Source of the DNA: Neobacillus niacini NBRC 15566
GTDB taxonomy: Bacteria; Bacillota; Bacilli; Bacillales; Cytobacillaceae
Reading direction: 5' to 3'
Length of the DNA: 64,000 nucleotides
Assembly (NCBI RefSeq): GCF_001591505.1
Contig: NZ_BCVA01000012.1
Coordinates: 1-64,000 of the forward strand
Made by a program: the position numbers and the translations under genes. Under the pieces are notes generated by a model. The model worked only from the letters and a program-made list of their open reading frames with translations. It was not told where the DNA came from and did no database searches. Each line of letters begins with the position of its first letter. Position 1 is the stretch's first letter. Of this stretch, positions 1-8,265 are shown one piece after another.

Positions 1-170
1 GGGGTTCGATTCCGATTGTTTCGGATTTCAACCATATCCTAAATTCTCCTGTTGTTTTAATGGGATTCGGGTTGCCAGATGAAAATCTCCATGCTCCGAA
101 TGAGCATTTTAACTTAGAAAACTTTGATAAGGGGATCTTAACGATTTGTTCGTTTTTAGATTTAATCTGA
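1..170 (+). CDS. M20-family metallopeptidase, C-terminal end only
   Basis: The first 170 bases read as an open frame ending in TGA at 168-170. The translation is the typical end of an M20 dipeptidase/deacylase: GSIPIVSDF, then LMGFGLPDENLHAPNEHF with the late conserved histidine, then NLENFDKGI and a short hydrophobic tail. In this family the region belongs to the catalytic domain and supplies a zinc ligand. The start and most of the protein lie outside the window, so substrate cannot be judged. It converges with the peptidase gene on the other strand. Confidence 0.75.
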   Translation, partial: GSIPIVSDFNHILNSPVVLMGFGLPDENLHAPNEHFNLENFDKGILTICSFLDLI

Positions 171-282
171 AAAGTTAGGTGGAGGAGGGACCTCACAGCA
201 TAACGGGTTTCGTGACCTACCGAAAATTAAAAATGTTACGTATTGTTTTAAATCTTAATCATCGTTACCAGTAGGGATTAAA

Positions 283-324
283 ACAGATGACCCCGGTTCA
301 ATGTTGAAAACCGAGGTCGTCTGT
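283..324 (-). terminator. Hairpin between convergent peptidase genes
   Basis: A 16-base arm at 283-298 pairs imperfectly with 309-324 around a ten-base loop. On the minus strand it is followed by a short TTTAAT run; on the + strand a T-run follows about 16 bases later. It probably ends the M28 peptidase transcript and may work in both directions. Confidence 0.55.
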
Positions 325-402
325 TAGCAGCATAGGTTCTTTTTTAAAACTGTCCATTTTAAGGGGAACAGTTCAAAACTCTGCGGCGATTTTTCTTATT
401 TT

Positions 403-1791
403 TTACTTATTTAGGGCAGGTACATCTTTTCTTACGGTTGAAAACAGTCCAGCACCGATAATATCTAATGCTGACTTCATTCTTTCTGCCGAAATATTAT
501 CAGCAATGGTATCTTGTGGAGTATGGTATACTTTCTCAATATGGTAAACAAGTGGGCTCCAACTGTCGACACCCATCCAAATAAATAAGGCAGCAGGTAT
601 ACCGGCGTTATGGAAAGGTACATGGTCACTTGAGCCAAATGTGCCTGGCAGGATATCAGAATTAGCTAAACGGGCTCCAGCAGCAATAGTTGAGTCAGTA
701 ACCAAATTGGTACTGCCATTTGGTGTCATCGCATAAAGGTTTTTCGCCTTATCATAATTGGTAGCTACCATATCAGGAACAAATACAGCTTCAATGCTAT
801 CTCTCTGTTTCTGTGTCAATTGATCTACATAATATCGCGATCCAAGTAATCCACGCTCTTCAGAACCAAAAGCGATAAATTTCAACTCTTTTTCTGTGTT
901 GTACCCTTTATAAACCCTTGCAATCTCAAGCATTAATCCTACACCAGAGGCGTTGTCATTTGCACCAAATGCGCCGACGACGCTATCATGATGGGCTCCA
1001 AGGATTACTTGTTTTGTATTTGTAGTCTTCGTTTTAGGAGCCTTTGTGGCTATTACGTTTAATGATTGAAGGTTGGAATACCGTTGCGCAGTAAGGCTGA
1101 TTTCAACCGGTCCTTTGGCGGCCTGTTCCTTTAGCCATTCACCTTGGATAAAGGCTGCACCATATACCGGAACATCATATTTTGTTGCTAAACTTGGATT
1201 AAAGGTTTGGCCATAGTTACCACGACTACCGACAAGGCTTTGCAAAATAACGCCTTTAGCCCCTGCTTTAACAGCATTGTCCACCTGCGTCCGATAACCG
1301 GCAGTAGTACTCGCACGAGGCATAACAATAATTTTTCCTTCACTTTCGGCTGGGAGATCGCTTAGGTCCGTTCCTCCATCAACATATATAACCTGACCTT
1401 TTACAGCCTCAGTACTTAAATTACCATTTGGCGCAGCAGCCATTTCCCATGTAGTTCCATCAGCAAAGGCAACATTAGCAATATACTGATCAGCAACAGG
1501 AAAATACTGATATTCTACATCGTATCCATATCCCTTTAAGGTTTTTGCAATATAATCTGCAGATTGTTTTTCTGCTTCAAGGCCCCCAGGACGTGTCCCT
1601 ATTTCTTCAGATAAATATCGGACGTGTTCAATTGCCCTATTGGCATCGACTCTTGCCACTACCTTTTGATCATGTGCATAAGAAGATTTTCCGTTTGTGT
1701 TTTCTGCGGATGCATACCCAACTGACCCAAATGCGATGGATACTGCTAAGAGTGAAGCAAATACCTTTGATCCTTTTCTTTTAACTACCAT
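403..1791 (-). CDS. Secreted M28 aminopeptidase with PA domain
   Basis: Zinc-dependent aminopeptidase, exported and probably used to harvest amino acids from peptides outside the cell. A basic N-terminus and hydrophobic stretch ending VGYASA form a signal peptide. A protease-associated (PA) domain lies at about residues 125-235. The M28 catalytic core follows, with visible zinc ligands and catalytic residues: HxD in GAHHDSV (about 269-271), GANDNASG (D281), SEERG (E313/E314), VPDM (D342) and YHTPQDT (H425). Length matches the Bacillus YwaD/BSAP aminopeptidases. An upstream ATG at 1797 abuts the AGGAGG directly; the ATG at 1791 has a proper six-base spacing and is preferred. Numbering above counts from the longer start. 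Confidence 0.9.
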   Translation of the reverse strand: MVVKRKGSKVFASLLAVSIAFGSVGYASAENTNGKSSYAHDQKVVARVDANRAIEHVRYLSEEIGTRPGGLEAEKQSADYIAKTLKGYGYDVEYQYFPVADQYIANVAFADGTTWEMAAAPNGNLSTEAVKGQVIYVDGGTDLSDLPAESEGKIIVMPRASTTAGYRTQVDNAVKAGAKGVILQSLVGSRGNYGQTFNPSLATKYDVPVYGAAFIQGEWLKEQAAKGPVEISLTAQRYSNLQSLNVIATKAPKTKTTNTKQVILGAHHDSVVGAFGANDNASGVGLMLEIARVYKGYNTEKELKFIAFGSEERGLLGSRYYVDQLTQKQRDSIEAVFVPDMVATNYDKAKNLYAMTPNGSTNLVTDSTIAAGARLANSDILPGTFGSSDHVPFHNAGIPAALFIWMGVDSWSPLVYHIEKVYHTPQDTIADNISAERMKSALDIIGAGLFSTVRKDVPALNK

Positions 1792-2122
1792 AACCATCCT
1801 CCTAAAAGTTATTGTTTGCCGTTCTACTATAGCTGCAGTTCAAATTATGTATCTAGCAAACTAGCATGTGCCCAAGACACAATTACATTAAATGATAGGA
1901 TAATATTGGAAATAATAGAAGTTAGGAAACTACTAATATTTAGACAGGTTTCGACGTAAAAATATATTATTTCTGGAAATTCAGGTAAGAAAGTCCTGTA
2001 ATATGGTAAATTAATACGAAATACATTTATATAGTTTGAACACATAAAAAAGCAGGTTAGTATATCAAGTAGAAATGATAAATAATAAAAATGGGTCTTG
2101 TTTTCTAGGAGGTAAAACAAAC
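1792..2122. other. Divergent intergenic region
   Basis: AT-rich spacer between the divergently transcribed peptidase and RCC1-repeat genes. It carries the AGGAGG sites of both genes at its ends. I see no conserved RNA, repeat or coding remnant inside; the open frames here have neither a ribosome site nor a recognisable product. Confidence 0.5.
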
Positions 2123-2791
2123 ATGGATGATATTTCACCAAATGAATCAGCATTAAAGGTGAAACAGTGGGCTAAAAATACCATAGCAGCGGGTCGCCGT
2201 CATTCAGTTGGTCTTAAATTTAATGGAACGGTGATGGCTGTTGGGGATAATAACTATGGACAATGTAATGTAAGTAATTGGTTTGATATTGTGGCGGTAG
2301 CTGCTGGTAATGTTCATAGGGCGACAAACACAGGGAATTCTCATACCATCGGGCTTAAATCTGACGGTACTGTGGTAGCAGCAGGTTGGAATAAGCATAA
2401 CCAATGCGATGTAAACCACTGGTGCGATATTGTAGCGGTAGCAGCGGGCTGGCGTCGTACCATTGGTCTTAAATCGGATGGTTCGGTGGTTGCTGTGGGT
2501 CAAAATAAGGTAGGACAATGCGATGTGAGTAGCTGGCGTGGGATTGTGGCAGTCGCTGCGGGCAGTAAACATACCGTTGGACTTAAATCTGACGGAACCG
2601 TTGTGGCTGTGGGCTGGAATGAGTATGGCCAATGCAATGTAAGTGACTGGTGCGATATTGTAGAAGTTGCGGCGGGGTGCACTCATACACTTGGACTTAA
2701 ATCTGACGGTACGGTGGTGGTCGTAGGTAGTAACGAATATGGACAATGCGACGTAAGTGGGTGGTGCGATATCCAAATCCTCGGAGATTAG
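2123..2791 (+). CDS. RCC1-repeat beta-propeller protein
   Basis: A 222-residue protein built almost wholly of RCC1-type repeats. The unit, about 42-50 residues, reads roughly DIVAVAAGxxHTxGLKSDGT followed by VVAVGxNxYGQCDVSxW and occurs about five times, with conserved Trp, Cys and Gly. Such repeats form beta-propeller blades that bind other proteins; the partner is unknown. There is no signal peptide. The start is the ATG at 2123, nine bases after AGGAGG, rather than an in-frame ATG 48 bases upstream that lacks a site. A hairpin terminator follows. Monocistronic. The neighbouring repeats differ enough that recombination does not look recent. Confidence 0.85.
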   Translation: MDDISPNESALKVKQWAKNTIAAGRRHSVGLKFNGTVMAVGDNNYGQCNVSNWFDIVAVAAGNVHRATNTGNSHTIGLKSDGTVVAAGWNKHNQCDVNHWCDIVAVAAGWRRTIGLKSDGSVVAVGQNKVGQCDVSSWRGIVAVAAGSKHTVGLKSDGTVVAVGWNEYGQCNVSDWCDIVEVAAGCTHTLGLKSDGTVVVVGSNEYGQCDVSGWCDIQILGD

Positions 2792-2852
2792 TTTTTTGGT
2801 ATAATGGATACATTTCCCACAACTAATAATAGTTCCTTATTCAAATAAATGG

Positions 2853-2888
2853 TGCGATCCTTCCATAAAGAAGGATCGCATTTCTTAT
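2853..2888 (+). terminator. Rho-independent terminator of the RCC1 gene
   Basis: Perfect 11-bp stem TGCGATCCTTC / GAAGGATCGCA with a six-base loop, followed by TTTCTTATT. Confidence 0.8.
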
Positions 2889-2917
2889 TAGAGTAACGGG
2901 TTCAGGTAAGTGAAAGA
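2887..2917. repeat. Short palindromic intergenic repeat, copy 1
   Basis: Diverged member of a family whose best form is TTGAACTAAC, eight spacer bases, then TTAGTTCAA. This copy reads GAGTAACGGGTTCAGGTAAG. Confidence 0.5.
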
Positions 2918-3139
2918 AGGTAATGTTAAAGACAATGGAGAATAAATACCCTAGCAATTATTTAATAGTAGGTGTTAGATAGGAATTGGACTTTTCCCTC
3001 AATGGTAATTCTAATAATAGAAAAGAGCCATTGTTTTGATCAATTTTTGTTCGAAAAGATGAATTTTTATATTCCTTAAATTTAATCATTCTTTTTTCAA
3101 AACCAACAATTATGAAAACAAAAGGAGTAAGAGTAAGTT

Positions 3140-3412
3140 ATGTGCAGAAACATTCGAACATTATTTAATTTCGACCCACCAGCTACCGAAGAAGAGATTC
3201 ATGCAGCATCTCTTCAGTACGTCAGAAAGATAACGGGTTTTAACAAGCCCTCAAAGGTGAATGAGGAGGCGTTTATACGTGCAGTCAATGAGATTGCAAC
3301 GGTTTCTAGAGAACTATTAAACACACTGGAAACGAGTACAGAGCCACGGAATCGGGAGGTCGAAGCTGAGCGTGCTCGTACTAGAGCAGCTAAAAGGTAT
3401 GGAACAAATTAG
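3140..3412 (+). CDS. DUF2277 family protein
   Basis: A 90-residue protein that opens with MCRNIRTLFNF and continues PPATEEEI and YVRKITGFNKPS, the signature of the DUF2277 family found in many soil and marine bacteria. Function is unknown. The protein is helical and charged, with no signal peptide or membrane segment; the C-terminus is very basic (AERARTRAAKR). AAAGGAG stands eleven bases before the ATG. It stands alone between terminators. Confidence 0.88.
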   Translation: MCRNIRTLFNFDPPATEEEIHAASLQYVRKITGFNKPSKVNEEAFIRAVNEIATVSRELLNTLETSTEPRNREVEAERARTRAAKRYGTN

Positions 3413-3508
3413 AGGACTAAAAATAGAAAAAAGTATTTGATAGGATAGACACTTTAACCAGTGATTAAATCACTAAAAAATAGTAGCTTGTAACGACAAG
3501 GAGTTGAG

Positions 3509-3619
3509 ATGATGAAATTACTACTTACATCTGCAGGCATCAATAACAAAAGCATGCATGACTTGACTTGGTCTCCGCTTCAACCAGTATCAACAGATGA
3601 AGTGCTGGACATTGCTTGA
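3509..3619 (+). pseudogene. Remnant of a peptidase E-like (S51) gene
   Basis: After AAGGAG an ATG opens MMKLLLTSAGINNKSMHD, which closely resembles the N-terminus of peptidase E-like class I glutamine-amidotransferase-fold proteins. The frame then loses similarity and stops after 36 codons. The rest of the gene, normally about 200 residues, is absent; a terminator follows 100 bases downstream. This looks like an internal deletion that left only the gene start and the terminator. Confidence 0.5.
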
Positions 3620-3723
3620 TAACTTTGGCTCAAACAATCAGTAGAAGTGTTCTAATATAAGGTAAATGCAAAGGAAGACGTTAAACTGGTGTGCATCCAA
3701 TTTAATGAAGTAGAAAGATATGC

Positions 3724-3763
3724 CTAACGGAGTCAGACAATACTGGTTCCGTTAGTTTTTTTT
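3724..3763 (+). terminator. Rho-independent terminator
   Basis: CTAACGGA pairs with TCCGTTAG around an inner imperfect stem, followed by eight T. It presumably once served the lost peptidase E-like gene. Confidence 0.75.
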
Positions 3764-3911
3764 GTAAAATCACCAGAACCACTCTTGTTTCCACATACAC
3801 TCTGGATATGTGGAGTGTGGAAACACTTGGTTTTAATACATAGTTGGCTTGGTCAATAAAAACCCTTACTGGAACTTGAGAAGCATATCCCTAAATGTTA
3901 TTTAATAACTA

Positions 3912-4310
3912 TTAATGAAATATACCAAATAATAATTTACCAACCCAAAACACAAGTAAAATCCAAATTAGAATGAAAAGTACTGCAACAAACCAGTTTT
4001 TTGGTTTACCCTTTTTCCTAATTTCTTCAGCCTTTTCTCTGTTTTCATCAATAATGTAAGGTGGTATTAATTATAGTGCCAGAGAAATGCCCAGCGGAAC
4101 AATAATTAAGTCGTCGAGATAACCCAATACAGGAATGAAGTCAGGAATCAGATCGATTGGACTAAAAGCATAAGCAACAACACAAATAGCAACCAATTTA
4201 GCGTACCAAGGCACTCTATTATCTTTGTATGATAAATATAGAACAAATAAATTTTGTTTTAATTTTTTTGCGTAGCTTTTTAATTTTGTTAAAGTATTTT
4301 CTTGTTCCAT
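3912..4310 (-). pseudogene. YkvA-like DUF1232 membrane protein with in-frame stop
   Basis: The first 79 codons encode a typical DUF1232 (YkvA) protein: a basic coiled N-terminus, WYAKLVAICVVAYAFSP, then the hallmark IDLIPDFIPVLGYLDDL. The frame then meets TAA at 4071-4073. Past the stop the same frame stays coherent to 3912: LIPPYII, a charged helix, and a membrane segment in VLFILIWILLVFWVGKLLFG. A single change, for example AAA to TAA, would explain this, giving an original of about 132 residues. The remaining 79-residue product keeps the DUF1232 core and could still fold, so a truncated but active gene is possible. Start is preceded by AGGGGGAG. Confidence 0.75.
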
Positions 4311-4457
4311 CTAACTCCCCCTTATTATTAATGATTATAAAGTAAAGCAGGAGAGAGTTGAAAGTGTTTGTTCAACGATCGGAGCAATTCAGCGAACAAA
4401 AAAATTATTTTGATAAGATAAAACCTAGTAAAGGAATAAAGAAAGTAGAGATGCTTA

Positions 4458-5772
4458 TTGCAATTTCCGATTAGAGCCAAAAAAGTTTTTAAAATAGCCT
4501 TGCCAGCAATCGGGGAATTTTACTTGCAGAGTTTGCTTGAGGTAATTGATTCCTTTTTTATTGCCAAATTAGGGTTGCTAGCTATTAATTCCGTTGGTGT
4601 AACCAACATTTATTCCATGACCTATATTGGCGTTTTTATGGCTGTCTCTGCCACACTTTCTGTCTTTTTATCAAGAGCATTTGGAGCAAAGGACACAAGG
4701 AGAAGCAAGTCTGTTATTTTTCATGGTCTTTTTCTTTCTGTTCTTCTGGGTTTGGTTTTCTCTTTTTTTCCGTTGTTTTTGCTGCAACCTTATTAGACTG
4801 GACTGGTGCCAATACACCGTTAAAAGAGAGTGCGTCAGTTTATTTTAAAGTGGTTCTTGGATTAACCCCTTTCATTGCCTTATTTACGGCTCAATCTGCG
4901 TCGTTTCGTGCCATAGGGGATACAAGGACCCCTTTAAAGGTTGGCATAGAAATGAATATCGTCCATGTTATACTCGATTACCTGTTGATTTTCGGAATCG
5001 GTTCATTACATGGACTAGGGTTAACTGGGGCAGCGATTGCCATGATTTTAGCAAGAATTTATGGGTTTGTTCGACTCTTGATAATATCCCAACGTATACC
5101 TTCCATTGCGTTAAAATTAAGTGATCTCAGACTTGTATGGGGGTTAGCTTTGAGTATGATTAAGTTTGCGATACCTGCCATGGTAGAAAGGCTGTCGATG
5201 AGATTGGGGCAAGTCATATATTTTGGCTTAATTGTTCGCATGGGAACAGAAGTCTATGCCACTCATAACATTGCTGGGAATTTAACCACATTCTCTTCGA
5301 CAATAGGCGGAGGATTTGCTGTGGCAGCCAGTTCTTTAATTGGTCAAGCAATCGGAGAAAAGAATCAAACCGATGTGCAGGAATATCGTAAATGGAGCTA
5401 TATCCAATCTGCCATTTCCATGACCTTAGTTACGGCATTTCTTGCCTTGGGTATAAAATATTTACGACTGATAAAACAGTTCTTCATTTGTTATTTATCA
5501 TCTTATTAATCGATACGGTTTCTCAGCCGTTCTTAGCCTCCGTTACCATCGACACTTCTGTGGTCCAAGCTGGCGGGAACAGTAAATTCCCGATGATTGT
5601 CACATTCGTTGGAATATGGGTAATCCGAACATTAGGCGTATATATCTTTGCATGGAAACTTGGATTTGGATTACCAGCCGTATGGACTGCCATCGCAGCC
5701 GATAATGCACTTAGAGCAGGATTATTTGTATGGTATCGCAAACAGAAAAAAGTAATCAGAGATTTGGCTTAA
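4458..5772 (+). pseudogene. MATE-family efflux transporter, two frameshifts
   Basis: The reading frame is broken into three consecutive pieces that together make a full MATE drug/sodium antiporter of about 435 residues. Piece one (4458-4796) has the family N-terminus (KIALPAIGEFYLQSLLEVID). A shift near 4795 moves to LLDWTGANTPLKES and on through SFRAIGDTRTPLK, the conserved MATE repeat signature. A second shift near 5455 moves to the last helices (FIILLIDTVSQPFLAS to the end). Twelve hydrophobic helices can be counted over the three frames. The start, TTG at 4458, has a weak site. True inactivation and assembly error cannot be told apart here; the two independent shifts favour inactivation. 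Confidence 0.8.
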
Positions 5773-5877
5773 TGTATATTAAAAAATCAACTAAGAGAAA
5801 GTTTGTGAAAAAAGGTACTCAAACAAACGGGTAGCAATAGTTAAAGATGATGATCACTGGAGCGGTCATTTTTCTTG

Positions 5878-5905
5878 TTGAACTAACGGGGCAGGTAAGT
5901 GCAAT
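5878..5905. repeat. Short palindromic intergenic repeat, copy 2
   Basis: TTGAACTAACGGGGCAGGTA with a degraded right arm AAGTGCAATAA. Confidence 0.55.
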
Positions 5906-5979
5906 AAAGGGTCCAAGGGTTATAATTAAGGAGGCAGCTTTATTAAAAAACTAGCAAGGTGTTAGAGAAGAGGTTAACA

Positions 5980-6336
5980 ATGAAAAATAGAGAGGAAGCT
6001 ATCGGTTACTGTATGGGGATGGGGAATACATATGAAGATTATCCATTTCGGGATAAGAATTGGACGTTAATTCGACATATAGATAACAAGAAAGTATTTG
6101 CGTGGATATTTGAAAAAGATGGACATATTTGGATTAATGTGAAATGTGAACTCGGTTTTTTGGATTATTGGCGTCAGATTTACAATTCGGTAGTTCCGGC
6201 ATTTCATCTTAATAAGGACTACTGGAATTCGATAATTCTTGACGGTACTGTTCCAAAGGAAGAAATTTACGAAATGATAAAACAAAGCTATATGTTAACT
6301 AAAAAAAGTAATAGTAAAGTTAATTTCAAAAAGTGA
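5980..6336 (+). CDS. MmcQ/YjbR family protein
   Basis: A 118-residue cytoplasmic protein of the MmcQ/YjbR (CyaY-fold) family: REEAIGYCMGMGNTYEDYPF, then DKNWTLIRH, FAWIFEKDGHIWINVKC and a C-terminal helix after SVVPAFHLNKDYWNSI. The conserved DYPF and the tryptophan-rich strand region match the family, which is described as DNA-binding-like but has no settled function. A GTG at 5959 opens the frame, but AGAGG lies six bases before the ATG at 5980, so that start is used. Confidence 0.85.
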   Translation: MKNREEAIGYCMGMGNTYEDYPFRDKNWTLIRHIDNKKVFAWIFEKDGHIWINVKCELGFLDYWRQIYNSVVPAFHLNKDYWNSIILDGTVPKEEIYEMIKQSYMLTKKSNSKVNFKK

Positions 6337-6404
6337 AGGCATTGATTCAGCAGGAGGGATTAATGCCTTTATCTGTGGAACTTACTATGATTATGAAATA
6401 ATCT

Positions 6405-6432
6405 ACTTAAAGTAAAGGTGCAGTTTAGTTGA
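6405..6432. repeat. Short palindromic intergenic repeat, copy 3
   Basis: ACTTAAAGTAAAGGTGCAGT followed by TTAGTTGAGGAAGG; the right arm is well kept. Confidence 0.5.
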
Positions 6433-6591
6433 GGAAGGATAATACGAGTAGAATGGAGAATTTACAGCTATAAGTGGCTAAGGGAGCAATTTATTTAAAG
6501 CGGGAAGCAAAAATGAAACATGTTTTTTTTGGAATATTGGTGATAATGGTTATCCTTAGGAATGTATTTCTTGACTACCAATGCTTAGTTT

Positions 6592-6619
6592 CTTTAAGTA
6601 ACGGAGCAGGTTAGTTCAA
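6592..6619. repeat. Short palindromic intergenic repeat, copy 4
   Basis: CTTTAAGTAACGGAGCAGG followed by TTAGTTCAAG. Confidence 0.55.
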
Positions 6620-6686
6620 GAAAAAAACACAAAAAATACCAAAATCGAGGACTGAATATGTTAAAATTTAGTAAAGGGGTGGTTGA

Positions 6687-6875
6687 ATGAAAGATGAAAA
6701 TAAACCTTTTAATGATGTAATAGACCATTTTAACAAGATTGAAGGAAATGCTGCCAATCTTGCCAAAACTGATTTGAAAAAGTTGCCAAAACCATTAAAA
6801 TACTTTGGATACTTTATGATTGTTTTCATTTTATTATCCATTCTGTTAATGATTTTTTTAAATTTATTAAATTAA
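6687..6875 (+). CDS. Small single-pass membrane protein
   Basis: A 62-residue protein with a charged N-terminal 40 residues (KPFNDVIDHFNKIEGNAAN, LKKLPKPLKYF) and one C-terminal membrane helix (IVFILLSILLMIFLNLL). A good site, AAAGGGGTGG, stands seven bases before the ATG. The topology would put the charged part in the cytoplasm. No family is recognised. It lies between two copies of the palindromic repeat and has no operon partner. Confidence 0.6.
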   Translation: MKDENKPFNDVIDHFNKIEGNAANLAKTDLKKLPKPLKYFGYFMIVFILLSILLMIFLNLLN

Positions 6876-6925
6876 CTTATACTGATTTTTATAGCCCAGC
6901 TGCCATTCTAGGTGGCTTTTTCTTA

Positions 6926-6953
6926 TTAAGTTAACGAAGCAGTTTAGTTCAAC
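6926..6953. repeat. Short palindromic intergenic repeat, copy 5
   Basis: TTAAGTTAACGAAGCAGT followed by TTAGTTCAACAAG. Confidence 0.55.
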
Positions 6954-7143
6954 AAGAATACCTAGCCGATGTTTTTTGCTCTGTTTGAGAATAATGGTGA
7001 TTTTTGATAACTCTTCGAAATCTTACTTTCAGTTACCTGTCAGATGGTAAGAGATATAGGAATAGTATATTACTGGATTAATAAAATTGAAACAGGAAGA
7101 AAAATGAGGTGATATTATTTTAGAAAAACTCAGGAAAATTAAT

Positions 7144-7524
7144 TTGAAAACTGCTGTATTTATGGGAATTATTTTTTACTCTTTGACTATCTTAATCCAC
7201 TTTCTTATTATAAGCAAAAGTATTCCATTCACATGGGTTAATGGTGGAAGGTCTGAATCATTTGCTGAACAGCTATCAATATCTGTTATAAATATCGTTA
7301 TTTCTATTATTGGAGTAGTTTTTACGTTGATTGTTGGTAGAATTAAACTATATAAATACAAAAGAGGAATAGCCGTTATATGTTGGTTTTTTGTTGTACT
7401 TTGGTCTTTTGGATTTATACAACAATTGTTTGGAACACCTTTTGAAAAAATGGTTTGTTCGTTAGTATTGCTTATTGGAGTTATCTCAAACTTGCGTATG
7501 GCGATTGAAAAAAAAGAGATGTAA
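7144..7524 (+). CDS. Four-helix membrane protein, unknown
   Basis: About 126 residues with four hydrophobic segments: FMGIIFYSLTILIHFLII, SVINIVISIIGVVFTLIVG, GIAVICWFFVVLWSFGF and MVCSLVLLIGVISN. No catalytic motif or recognised family. The only standard start in frame is TTG at 7144, with a mediocre site. Nine or more codons upstream stay open, and GAGGTG at 7106-7111 would fit a start at ATT 7117 or at the TTA at 7120 (perhaps a mutated TTG), giving an N-terminus (L/M)EKLRKINLKT. The true start may therefore be atypical or damaged. Confidence 0.6.
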   Translation: MKTAVFMGIIFYSLTILIHFLIISKSIPFTWVNGGRSESFAEQLSISVINIVISIIGVVFTLIVGRIKLYKYKRGIAVICWFFVVLWSFGFIQQLFGTPFEKMVCSLVLLIGVISNLRMAIEKKEM

Positions 7525-7556
7525 CTATTTAATTAATAAGTTTGTAAACAATTACA

Positions 7557-7584
7557 CTTAAACTAAAGGGTGCTTTAGGTGAAT
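7557..7584. repeat. Short palindromic intergenic repeat, copy 6
   Basis: ACTTAAACTAAAGGGTGCTTTAGGTGAAT: the most diverged copy, still with facing arms. Confidence 0.4.
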
Positions 7585-7596
7585 AAGATTATCTTT

Positions 7597-7620
7597 AGGA
7601 CCTTAATGGGTCCTTTTTAT
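7597..7620 (+). terminator. Terminator at intron insertion site
   Basis: AGGACC / GGTCCT stem with a six-base loop and a TTTTTATT tail, ending two bases before the intron 5' end. It would terminate the preceding membrane-protein gene. Confidence 0.75.
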
Positions 7621-7622
7621 TG

Positions 7623-8140
7623 GTGTGCCAGGCATGGCAACTATCTAGGTGGTGTAAGTCTACTGTGGGGGTACACATCGTCCAACCACTAAGGAAGCGT
7701 GGAATAAAATCTTGGCTCGACGAACTGAAATCTGATACGAAGGCTCTACAAAGGGACAAGGCTCCCAGACAACTTTAGAATTTCAAATATGAAAAACGCG
7801 ATGAATGAGATAGATAAGAAGCTTTGCTCCAGAATTAGAGTTATTATCTGGAAACAATGGAAGGTATCGAAGAAACAAACCAAATCGCTTGTTCAATTAG
7901 GAATTCCTGAGGAAGAGGCGAAAGGATTCACTTTCTGTAGAAGAGGTTACCGGTTCATCGGATTATCGAAGGTCTTTCAAAGAGCAATCTAGAACAAAAG
8001 ACTAAAGCAGAGGGGACTTACCTCTGCTTTAAAACATTATCTAAAAGTACACACTGTAATATAAATTGAACCGCCGTATACAGAACCGTATGTACGGTGT
8101 TGTGAGAGGGGCGAAAATAATTAACTTATTTTCCCTCTAC
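7623..8140 (+). mobile_element. Internally deleted group II intron (class C type)
   Basis: The 5' edge GTGTG at 7623 fits the GUGYG intron start. The next 150 bases have the structured, ORF-free look of intron domain I (GGTGGTGTAAGTC, ACACATCGTCCAACCAC). An intron-protein C-terminus follows, then a domain V-like hairpin (AACCGCCGTATACAGAACC / GTATGTACGGTGTTGT) and a domain VI-like hairpin (GAGGGGCGAAAATAA / TTATTTTCCCTCTAC). Full elements are about 1.9 kb; this is 518 bp, so most of the protein gene is gone. Its position right after a terminator hairpin is the known target preference of class C introns. It cannot move on its own. Confidence 0.8.
7789..8064 (+). pseudogene. Group II intron reverse transcriptase/maturase, C-terminal remnant
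   Basis: The frame encodes the end of a group II intron protein: IDKKLCSRIRVIIWKQWK, SLVQLGIPEEEAKGF and RRGYRFIGLSKVFQ are the conserved maturase/D-domain tail. A TAG at 7990 interrupts the frame, which then continues NKRLKQRGLTSALKHYLKVH to its natural TAA at 8062. The reverse transcriptase domain (several hundred residues) is missing altogether. Confidence 0.85.
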
Positions 8141-8265
8141 TCGATTGAGAGCGCTAAGTAAAAATGTTGTCATTATGGTATATGATATTCAATTTGTTGA
8201 GCGGGAAATTCATCATCCATAGTAACTTAAATGAAGATGCACATTGCACTTTCATTTTTCACTCA

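Larger units (their letters stand above)
6337..6686. other. Intergenic stretch with two palindromic repeats
   Basis: Holds repeat copies 3 and 4 and a 34-codon open frame at 6513 (MKHVFFGILVIMVIL...) whose end lies inside repeat copy 4. The site before it is poor and no relative is recognised, so I do not call it a gene. Confidence 0.45.

Noticed and set aside
2204..2776. A 190-codon frame antisense to the RCC1 gene.
   Set aside because: It mirrors the repeat pattern of the real gene, has no ribosome site and gives repetitive low-sense protein.
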